From Litsea cubeba (taxonomy: Eukaryota; Streptophyta; Magnoliopsida; Laurales; Lauraceae): a stretch of 64,000 nt of DNA. Every line of letters begins with the position of its first letter. Within the stretch, counting starts at the first letter, position 1. The position numbers and the translations under genes were made by a program. This document shows positions 54,988 through 64,000 of this stretch, in pieces. The stretch covers positions 113,086,241-113,150,240 of the forward strand of contig CM022944.1 of NCBI GenBank assembly GCA_012931725.1. The letters are read 5' to 3'. The notes below the pieces were generated by a model. The model saw only the letters and a program-made list of their open reading frames with translations. It had not been told where the DNA came from and did no database searches.

Positions 54988-56142
54988 TAGGCCTGTCAAT
55001 GGGGGCCGGGCCTGGGCTTAGGTTGTCCGATCCTGCCTCGAAAATTGGACGGGCCTGCCGAGGGTTGTCCAATCCTGGCCCTAAATCGAACGGCCTACGT
55101 CAAATCCCGTCCCGTGTGGATTCGGGCTGGTCCAGGGCCGAGCCTGGGCTTCCTACGATCTTAAACATAAGCTAAACATTTTCTAATTTTTCTATACTGT
55201 AATCGGACATCCGGTGTGAACCAGACTTTAAACCTTCATTTTTTTCGGGCTTGGGATCGGCAATGCAATGCACCAAGTAACATGGCGGAGTTAAAAACAT
55301 GCACTTGGTATGCACGCTGAAAAAAACTTTTTCTATATAGTATGATTGTTATAAAAAAATAAGTAGAACATATCCCAAAACAACATTTCACTAGACAAAA
55401 ACTTAGAAATATAACTGATGGTGTGATTAGTAAAATCTTATTGCTTGCCTTATTAGTTATATGCATTAAATACTTAATCAATGGGGTTTTGAGTCTGTGA
55501 ACATAGCCACTTGGAGGGAGTTGTCAGGACCATTTGTATGGGTCCCGAGCTTGCTTGATTGCATGGGTATACAACTACAAGGCCTAGAGATGGTCTCCTT
55601 GGTTATTTGAACTCTTCTTTTGCTCTTTTCTGGTGCCCATTTTCTTCTTTTATATGGTGCAAGTTTAGTGACAAGTTTAGTGAGTCCTGAGAGTAAAATA
55701 GATCATGTGTTGATTGAAGTTGAGGACATAGATTGATACTATTTAACTTTGATTGAATATCACTAACATAAATAAAAGTAATATTGCTCTCCTTCAGACA
55801 AGATCAAAAAAAGAAAAAGAAAAGAAAGACAGTTCTCAATAGAATTAATAGCCACTAGGAATAGATCATGTAAATATGTAATCATAAGATTGAAGTTAAG
55901 GAAAGAGATTGACGCTATTTAACTTCGATTGAAATTAGAAAAATTATATTGCGGACGGGCCGAGCCAGGCATGAACGAGCATGCTCTGCCCATTCCCAGT
56001 CCCATTTTGGCCCTGCTTTCAAATAATTGTCCAAGCCCAGGCTCAAACTTTTTTTAAAAGCGCGCCCTGCCCTGTGTTTTAGGCTTGGGACGGGATGGGC
56101 CGGGCCGGGTACCCATTTCAACGGGCTAAATTGACAGGCATA
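54988..56142. mobile_element. Nested non-autonomous hAT element, 1155 bp
   Basis: Ends TAGGCCTGTCAAT and, inverted, TATGCCTGTCAAT. The flanking 8-mers GTGAGAAG (54980-54987) and GTGAGAAT (56143-56150) match at 7 of 8. Both ends are rich in GGGCC and CCGGGC blocks. No transposase is seen. Confidence 0.8.
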
Positions 56143-56755
56143 GTGAGAATAATTGGACTTAGGAGAGTTAATGAAACAAAAAGGAAAGAATAAAAAAAGG
56201 GAAAACACAGAGAGCAACATGGGGAATGTGATAAGACGGGGAGAAGGTAGGGGAGAGAAGATGCCTCAATGCAAGGGAGATAAAACTTTCATATCATCTC
56301 TCTCTTGGTTATACAAAGAGAAAATGGAAGGAGGTGAGAAGGGAAAGTGAATGAAAAGAACCGCCTAAGGATTTTTACTTTCTCATTGAGATCCCATGAT
56401 ATCATGCAATTTGGGACAAAAAATAAAAGTATTATTTAAAATTATATTATGAAGTTGGGGAAAGAATTTTTTTAGATGATTAATTTGTCAAAACCCCACA
56501 ACAATACAAGTGCCAAGAAATGCATAGTCCTCGCCGGCCATCCAAATTCTCCTTCCAAGCAGCTCGAGAAATTCATATTTAAATGGGAATGTGCATGCAA
56601 CGGTTAAAGTGGGTGCCAAAAATCCGTTGTTGTGGTCACCCGATTTGTCCAAAAAATACTTTATATGGAAAAAGACAAATCTTCTTGCGAAGCAACTTCA
56701 TCGAAGCTCTCGAGGATTTCTCATGTTCTTTTTGTTTTTCTTTAACCAATCTCCC

Positions 56756-56763
56756 TATATAAA
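56756..56763 (+). promoter_or_regulatory. TATA box of the right-hand CCD gene
   Basis: TATATAAA lies 39 bp before the ATG at 56802, with CCAAT at 56746-56750. A transcription start near 56787-56790 would leave a very short leader. Confidence 0.6.
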
Positions 56764-56801
56764 TGTGCGTGTCACATTCGATTATGTGAGTGGTTGAGAA
56801 C

Positions 56802-59384
56802 ATGGCTTCTCCCTGTTTAATTGCTCTCAATGCAGTTGGGTCTGTTAACAGGTCCATATCACCAGATTTCAATCATTTTAAGAACACATTTTCTTCCATT
56901 GCAAAGGTGACACCAAAACTCTTGAATTCTCTCAATCCCACCTGTAAGTTCTTGTTCAGGCTTTTCTTTTAGATGAGTAGTTGTTTGGTCTCTATTTGAT
57001 CTTTTATCTCTGCGCAAATATAATATAATTAAGTACTGTGTTGATCCCTTATATGTCCTTCGAATCCACAGCTCAAGCCCAACGCAATCTTTAGTCACAT
57101 TGATGTCTATCTTAAACATAAAAATCTTGGGTTGATTCGGGTTGAGTTGTGAGTTTAAGTACAAAAATTCATGTTGATAAGAGTTCAATAGGTTCTATCG
57201 ACAACCCAACCTGACTTGTTTGTTAATTGGGTTGGAAATGTCCACCCAAACATGGAATTCCTAAGGTTTCAAATGGGTTAATTAAGAATTTCCACCCTGG
57301 TCATATGTTTTGTCTCACCATATGTCAATCCCATGATAGAAAATTAATGGAGAGTTGACATGACTACGGTTGGCATAAAAATAACTTTTCAAACCAAATT
57401 TCGAGTTTATATAATAGCTACCCTACCTGTTGTGGTAATTAGAAGAAAGTTTATTGTTGGCATGAATGACAAAGGGAAGAATGTGAAGCTAACAGTTGAA
57501 ATCTGATTTTTGTGTTTTGAAGCAGCCCATTTTGAAAGAGTTGCAACAAATTCGATTGAAAATGGATGCTTCTACTGCCATCAAGAAGGCTTCTCAGAAG
57601 ATGTTGGATGCTTTTGTGGATTCCGCATTTGAATTTGTCGCTCAAACCACGAACCCATTTCAGGTTAAAGTGCCAGATATTGCAGAAACACTGCAATTGC
57701 GCTAGCTTCCATATAATTTAAGTGTAATTTACTTAGTATTTCTTGCTTCTCCTTGTCCTACTTTTTGTCATCTTCTACTTCTCAACGTGTTTGGTACTTT
57801 GGCCTGCACTCTGCCCTTTATAATATTTCAGGACCCATGACTGGCCCATGCTACAAGGATAAGCTATACGGGCATGATTTTAGCATCTTCGGATTCTGTT
57901 AGCAAGAAATTGTCAAAAACCCATGTAGAGGGGGAAATTTTTGCCTTTATCTTTGTCTAATTGAATTCTTTCTTATTGGCCTTTATCTTTAATTTTGTCT
58001 TTAGGGAAGTATTTTCATTCATTCTCTAATGCATCCAAATGAACAATTAGGAACCTTTAAGCTTGAGCATTCGACCACATGGTCGCACCATGAATGGACC
58101 AGGGGCATCCTCATTTCCCTCATGAATCATGACTGAGAATCATTATGAGGAACTCAATTAGTCGTGTTGATAATTCATCATCCAATTAATCAAACTTCAC
58201 CTTACATTAGTTAGGGCATGTTTGTTTCACGTAATTGAATGCATAGGAATTGTAAGAGTTGTATTTTTAAAAGTGGTTAAAATTGAAGGGAAAAAATGTG
58301 AGTTTTCAAAAATAACTATCAAATTGTCTTCCGTTTAATGGAAAAAGAATCAAGAGAAGGTGGAAAATGAATACCCAGCCACCACTCTAGCAATTCAAAT
58401 TCTAGGAAAGTCAAGCTCCCACCTACATTGCTATCTTGGTTCTTTCACCCTCACCTCTTTAGTAATTCCTCATTTGATTATGAATTTATATGAATTTGAG
58501 CTTGTTTGATCGCATACATAGGAGTTTACGGTCAAATGAGCTTCACCGAAGGAATATTAAAGATGTGTAGGGTGCAGATGGAACCTTGACTTTCCTAGTA
58601 TCTCAATTATTAAGGTGATGGTTTGATATTCTTCTTCGTCTTCCCTTGATTCAATTTCTATTAATCAGGAGGTTATTTGATTGCCAGTTTTGAATATTCA
58701 CCTTCGATTCTTCATTTCTAACCACTTACAGAGAAGGTATGAATGTACTTTGAGTTAGAAAAAAACGCAGGATTGAAAAAAAGAACCATTTTTCATTCTA
58801 CTCTTATTTGGTGTTTATTTCATAAAACTAAAGTTGGATAGATTATCCAATGATTAAAGTAGGAAAAATCTCCTCAGTAGAGACTAGTCTTTCACAAATG
58901 GAACACTCTACCAAGTAGTAGTCTTTACTTTTACCCCCAACCAAGATGCATCTAAACACGGTCAAGGAGAATTTCAGACGGAAACTGCTTTCTCACCTAT
59001 ATGCTATCCAACCTTACTCTTCTAAGGATTATTTGGAAAATTTGTGATGACTGAATGATCATTGGAAACCATATGGTTATAGAAGACAAAATACCAGCAC
59101 GATCATATGATCTGGTTGTTTTGATTCATCCACCTCTATCAAATTCATATTTTTTTCTTCAATCCTCATGGTTCTTCGTGCCATTTTGGTTAAATGTGTG
59201 TTGTGCTACTTCAATTTTACTTAATGAGATATGCTAAAAACAGAGACTGAAAAGGAAACTAACTGCATATGCAAATTGCAGAGGAACTTTGCCCCAGTTG
59301 AAGAGATCGGAGAAGCCGTGAAAATTACAAGTATTGAAGGCGAGATTCCAAATGATTTTCCTGAAGGCATCTACATAAGAAACG
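56802..59384 (+). CDS. Carotenoid cleavage dioxygenase-like gene, exons 1-3 (continues beyond window)
   Basis: Exons 56802-56906 (35 codons, as in both other copies, donor GTGACA), 57526-57663 (46 codons, one more than its paralogue) and 59282-59384 (103 bp, as in the intact gene, ending within a Gly codon before GTATGG). The reading includes SPDFNHFKNTFSSIAK, KKASQKMLDAFVDSAFEF, NFAPVEEIGEAVKITSIEG and GIYIRNG. Phases match the minus-strand gene throughout. Exon 4 is not found before the right edge, so intron 3 exceeds 4.6 kb, or the gene is truncated. The gene is divergent from the intact copy, with its ATG 8.2 kb away. It differs more from that copy than the left pseudogene does, so it is an older duplicate. 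Function beyond CCD family membership cannot be told. Confidence 0.85.
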
Positions 59385-59941
59385 GTATGGGATTTTAGTC
59401 TATTTTCTAATACAGATTGCAAATAGACAATAAATGTAAACAGATTACCTAAATGGGCCATAACAAGAAGAAAATAAAAAACATCATTATGGCAATCCTA
59501 ACCATCCGATGATGAATGTGTTTTTATTATCACAAAGAGATTGCTAGGAGAATTTTGAATTGTTTGATGAAGTAATTAGAATAATTTAATCCCACTAACA
59601 CTTAGGCCTTGTTTGTTTGCACTAAAATGCATAGGGATAGAATACATAGGAATTCATAGTGATATTAAAGGATTATTAAATAGGTTCGGGATGAAGGATA
59701 TAAAGTAGCACATGTATGATATTAGGAGGAGATGTGATAGTTGGATATTCATTTTTCATATTCTTTTGACCATGTTAAAAAAAAAAGGTTATTTGCCAGT
59801 AGGGCTGTTGTTGAGCCTATTTCGGCAACTTGCATTTATAATGGATGGCAAGATGAAATTTTATAAATTTCATATGACAAATATCAGCGCCTGTATAGAT
59901 GATGACAATCATCTCATAAGAAAACTTCAAAATAGATGACT

Positions 59942-60118
59942 AGCTCCGAGGGGTAACTCAGTTGGTCTATGATCACGGTTTGCTCCCAGAGGTTAATAGT
60001 TCGAAATTGCGTTACCAAATTGAGGTCACAAGGGACTTACCCTGCTCCCCATGGGTTCATAGGGATTAGTCCGACTCAAAAGACTGGAATACCCTCCTTT
60101 ATCGAAAAAAAAAAAAAG
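59942..60118 (+). mobile_element. tRNA-derived SINE
   Basis: GGGGTAACTCAGTTGGT (from about 59950) matches a pol III box A, and GGTTAATAGTTCGAAAT (about 59991) a box B at the usual distance. The body ends in an A tail (60105-60117). A target duplication was not identified. Confidence 0.75.
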
Positions 60119-60493
60119 GTTTTGGGCAAACTGTTCTTTTATAATTTCTTGTATATACATTTATATACCATATTCATGTATGAACTCGTTTAGGAGGACT
60201 CATTCACAATTCTTTTTAATAGTTCCATAAGATCTTTCTAGATTAATTTAACCTGCAATTCCCAAGCATAAAGATGATCGAAGAGATAATACAAACTACC
60301 CTCTTTTATTCTTTACTACAGTATAGATACCATGGCTTCAAAAGTCTTGACTAGCTTTTTTTAATAGTTCAATAAGCTCTTTATGAAGATGTAACCTACA
60401 ATTCCCAAGCATTAAGATGATCGAAGAGATGATATAGACTACTCACTTTTAGTATTGACTTTTTTTTTTTATTATATCGGAGGGTGTCCCAAT

Positions 60494-61387
60494 TGAAGGT
60501 TTTTGGATCTTTAGATTGGTTAACTCAACAACCCAAATAATGTGGCAAAAAATATAACACGCAGCGGAAATAAAAATCATCAAGCACACACACTACAAAA
60601 GACACCAATTTTTAACATGAAAAACCCAAACCGGATGAAAAACCATGAATCCAAACTGGACAAATAATCAAGCACTATGAATCTTGCAATTACAAGACAT
60701 TGACAAATCCCTCCCCAGATGATCACTACCTAAGGACTGTAGTACGTTACATCTTGTGTAGCTTCACGCCTCAACGACTTCACACCAATAACCGCCACCG
60801 CTTGACGCCTCAGATCTTCTACGAAAGAAGATGTTCTTCTACAAGATATTTAGAAGCAACAACTGTCTTGATGAGCACCTCATCACAACTCTCCAATGGA
60901 AGCTCTAGAGATGAAGAATTCTCTCAATTGGGTTTTCTCTCTCTAAACAATGAGATAGATGTCTTAGGGTTGAGAGAAAACCCCTTTAAATACGCCATTT
61001 GGTCGTGCATAAGAGTTAGAGTGTGATTTGGACTCAAACAGGAAACCCCACTTAAAAAAGGAAAGTGGTTTCACATAATTCAGAGGGTTTCTGTTCGTCA
61101 TCCGATTGATCGGATGTTTACCCGATTGACCAGATGGCAATTTTGTAATTATTCTGAAAACTTCTTAAGGGCGTAACTTTCTCGTTTTAGCTCCGATTGA
61201 CGCGATCTTGGGCTCTATGGATGTCTACTAGAAACAAGCTTTCCAATAGTATGTAGATTAAAACAACATCATTCAGTTTTTTTGGCGACACAACCACAAT
61301 CCATTTTAAAAGAAATAAAAAATCACAACTCAATGGACCCAGAGTTTTGTCCAACCCATGAATTAGCCAACATACAATATCCTAACA
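60494..61387 (-). mobile_element. LTR-like segment (possible solo LTR), minus strand
   Basis: On the minus strand it starts TGTTAGGATATTG and ends AAAACCTTCA, with TTCCGCTGCGTGTTA near the end, a phrase familiar from plant Copia LTRs. The imperfect palindrome CCGATTGATCGG lies at 61101. Flanks do not give a clear 5-bp duplication, so the element may be truncated. Confidence 0.5.
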
Positions 61388-62591
61388 CCAGTGCTTTGGG
61401 CCAGACTAATCCTTTTAGGCCTGGGGGAAGCCGTGTAAATTTCCTATGACCCCAGTGTGGTCGTCCAATTTCAAACCCTCAACCTCCCAAACTATAAACC
61501 TAGGCCAACTGGCTAATGTTTAAACATGTTAATTTAGAATATTATTCGTTGGGAATTTTTGGTTGCAGTATTTGTTGTAATGGGTAGACAATCATAAAAC
61601 CAAAGATGAATTGCTTGATACTTATTTCAGAGTTGACCCCAATAAGGATCTTTTACTGTTTGCTGTTCCACTATCTTAGAAAGGTGCTTTCTAGATCTCA
61701 TCCAAGTGTAGTGCTGTCAGTGGGCTGTGCTAGCCAGTTGGACCCCTTCGTTACTCTTATTTTGGCTGGGCTATTTTTTATAGACATTTTAGCCTGCTCA
61801 ATGAAATGGCTTGTGATTTTATACGAAACTCCCTTTGGAAGATTGTAAGATTTAGTCAATCACAGTAACCAACATGGAGATCTAAAGAGCTGGGCTTGGG
61901 GTAAACTAAAGCCCGCCCTGTTGATACACCTATCCAAATCCTAAAATATAATAAAGAACGGATAGGGAATTATTGTCTGTATGGTTGAAAGAGCAAGAAG
62001 TCCATTTCAGCCCGGGATGGACTCCAGCCTTGGTGGAATTGTGCTGAGACCGTAGTTCAATGGGCCGTGACAAGTCTTTGTCATGGGCCAAGTTTTAATT
62101 GGTCTATTCCTGGCCCTTCCTCGTATGAAATATCCACAAATGGGCTGGGGGAAGTCTACTTGTAGGACTCTTGGGATTAGAGAAGTATAAAATGGGTCCT
62201 GCTGGCCCGAAAAATGGCAGGCGGGTTGAAAGTCACAGGCCATGCCATGTCGTGGCCAGGTAGTCAGGGTCTCAGCCCAGCACGGCCCACAGGCACGAGC
62301 CTAGCCGGGCCGGGTAAAGTGATGACAAACAGTCCCATGGGTTCATTGAGATTGGGAATCCACCCATGGCAAAATCTGTCAAACTGGCCTACCAAGTCCA
62401 ACCGAGTTGTCCCATCAACCTCTTAGTTCACTGTTTTAAAATTTGAACAATTGAACACAACCCACCCACTTGTCTTGCAAACCTAGAGAAGAGACTAAAC
62501 CCACTGAATACAATCCAAAAGCCTAGGTAATTTTAGGTGCTCACCTGTCAAGTCCATTACATACTTGATACTTACTCCTTTTCCTCATGAT

Positions 62592-63443
62592 CATGGTTTA
62601 AAAATCGGCCGGTACCGGTACGCATGACAGGGGATACCCCCGGACCCCCTCTGCGAAGCGCATGTTTTATAAAAGTGGCAATCAAGAAGACAAAAGAATC
62701 CTACTTGACCATGATAGCTAGGACTCTTTTGCTAATTGTCTTTTTTTTTTTTTTGTGCTTGGGCCTTGGATGTCTATTATTATCATAAGCTGCTCGATAT
62801 GATATTAAACCTATTTAATTATGTTTGGAATGATATAGTAGTAAAGATTGTGTAATACACTAATTCATGAACCAAAAGGCTTTATATTGAGTTAGATTCG
62901 ATGTTACTCACTTATTTTTCCCTAGATCTAGTATTTTAAAGTGTAGATCTAAATTTTTTTATTTCCAACATTTGGGGCTTTTCTTGAAATCAATTACATT
63001 TTTTCACATTAGTATTTAAATGCATTGATAATGTGTTAGTTTAAAATAGATCTATACTTTTGGAACAAAAAAGTATGAGTTTTTGCCAAAAATTGTGGTT
63101 GCATTATGTCAAATTTATGATATTTCATCTCATTGATCATGAGCATCAATAATGGTTGCATTATATAAAATACTGGAAAATAAAGCGAACAGCGACACAG
63201 ACAGGACTCATAACTTAAGGTGACCGAGATTTTGATTTATTGTTGTTACTAATGGAAAAAAATATTGTTTTCCAACATTTTCTAATATTATGGATTTTTT
63301 GAATATTTTTGCGAATTTTTTTGGATTAAAAAAAAATTCACACCGCGACGACCGCGACGGATCGATATCCGCGACGATATCCGCGACGTATCGGTTTTTC
63401 GGCCCGGCCGATACCGCGACCGATACCGAGATTTTAAACCATG
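62592..63443. mobile_element. Non-autonomous hAT element with perfect 8-bp target duplication
   Basis: Ends CATGGTTTAAAAATCGG and, inverted, CATGGTTTAAAATCTCGG. CTCATGAT flanks both sides exactly (62584-62591 and 63444-63451). The right end is CG-rich with repeated CCGCGAC and CGATAT motifs. It is 852 bp with no transposase. Confidence 0.88.
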
Positions 63444-63629
63444 CTCATGATTCATGATTCCTCCCTTACCCACCCTCTCTCTGCCAACTTTATTGTGTGT
63501 CTTTCACATCATCTCCTCTCATGACACTTCACATAACCCATCTTTTGTTTAAACCTTAGATAGTTATTCTTGTTTGACAACTCTATTAATAAAGTCAAAT
63601 AAAGTAAAGTTCCAATTTCTCAAAAAAAA

Positions 63630-63860
63630 AAAAAAAAGTCTCATTAAAAGCACTTTAATTCAAATTTCTCATCATATATTTTTTTTAAAAAAGTCAAAAA
63701 ATAACCTCATTTTTCAACTAAAAGACAAAAAAACTCCACAATCAATACAAAAAGTAAAAAAAAACTTTCATAATAAACAACTAAAAATAAAATACCATTA
63801 TAACCCACTTATATTTATTCTTTCTTCAAAATAATCTTTACTTCACCCAACTCCATACTA
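63630..63860 (+). repeat. AT-rich dispersed repeat, shared with 51235-51460
   Basis: Homologous to the listed copy in direct orientation. The poly-lysine-like open frame across it is a by-product of A-rich sequence. Confidence 0.6.
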
Positions 63861-64000
63861 AAAACCCCAAACAGCGGAACGGAAAGAAAAGATGTAGAGA
63901 GAAGGATGGTGCAGCACGGTCCAGCATCTCTTCTCATGTCTTTAGCAGTCCTCCATTCGCATTAGCTGTAGACTAGTATACATGATGGTCAAGGAATGGG

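Larger units (their letters stand above)
53794..56423. mobile_element. Element with ~240-bp terminal inverted repeats (MULE-like)
   Basis: The left arm (53794-54033) and right arm (about 56170-56423) are inverted copies. Matching blocks are TTTTTTG(C/T)CC, the palindrome CATGATATCATG, GATC(C/T)CAATG, CATTTTCTCTTTG, AGAGAGAGA, TTGCATTGAGG and ATCTTCTCTCC. The interior has a palindrome-rich tandem array and a nested hAT element and no transposase. Long inverted arms suggest a non-autonomous Mutator-like or foldback element; I could not identify the 9-bp duplication expected for the former. Confidence 0.75.
59385..64000. other. Intron 3 of the right-hand CCD gene or flanking DNA
   Basis: No CCD exon 4 is recognisable here. 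The stretch contains a SINE, an LTR-like segment and a hAT element, listed separately, plus GC-rich phrases at 62200-62330 (GGCC-rich) without an assignable element. Confidence 0.5.

Noticed and set aside
56802..56943. Longer exon 1 of the right-hand CCD gene ending at the good donor GTAAGT (56944)
   Set aside because: It would leave phase 1 while exon 2 must start in phase 0. The donor at 56907 gives 35 codons, exactly as in both other copies.
63574..63834. 86-codon lysine-rich open frame
   Set aside because: It is a by-product of A-rich repeat sequence shared with 51.2-51.5 kb.

Overview
This window is nuclear DNA of a flowering plant. Genes have many GT-AG introns and AT-rich intergenic sequence, and plant transposable elements of every major order are present. 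Repeats built on phrases like 'GGTCCACCAT...CCGTCCAT' remind me of magnoliid genomes, but that placement is a weak inference.

The backbone is a small cluster of carotenoid cleavage dioxygenase (CCD) genes related to the CCD1-like family, interrupted by one unrelated gene. From left to right: (1) a CCD pseudogene on the minus strand (1-3835, running off the left edge) with two exon deletions, an exon insertion carrying a stop, a dead splice donor and no TATA box; (2) a LETM1-like gene on the plus strand (9736-18084, 13 exons, 742 codons) whose intron 9 carries a decayed RTE-type LINE; (3) a CCD gene on the minus strand that looks intact (48611 down to 20634, 13 exons, 595 codons, all four iron-binding histidines); (4) an isolated decayed CCD exon-10 fragment (50330-50610, minus); (5) the first three exons of a further CCD gene on the plus strand (56802-59384), which leaves the window inside intron 3.

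The intact CCD gene is 28 kb long because introns 1 and 3, about 0.5 and 1.2 kb in the pseudogene, have each grown to 10-11 kb by transposon insertion. Intron 3 holds a truncated Copia element (minus strand) with a nested 3.8-kb hAT element (perfect 8-bp target duplication; transposase broken by one in-frame stop), then a 2.5-kb non-autonomous Helitron filled with a tandem array that has a higher-order duplication. Intron 1 holds short tandem arrays, a TRIM-like element, several adjacent hAT-type MITEs and a 5.9-kb Copia element with both LTRs and a decayed gag-pol.

The right quarter (48.6-64 kb) holds the putative promoters of the two divergent CCD genes and, around them, a near-perfect 98-nt hairpin, a probable solo LTR, a MITE, a long-terminal-inverted-repeat element containing a palindrome-rich tandem array and a nested hAT element, a tRNA-derived SINE, a minus-strand LTR-like segment and another hAT element with a perfect 8-bp duplication. 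I found no tRNA or rRNA genes, no CRISPR array and no bacterial or organellar sequence. Exon models were built by hand from reading frame, splice sites and comparison among the CCD copies in the window; no transcript evidence was available.
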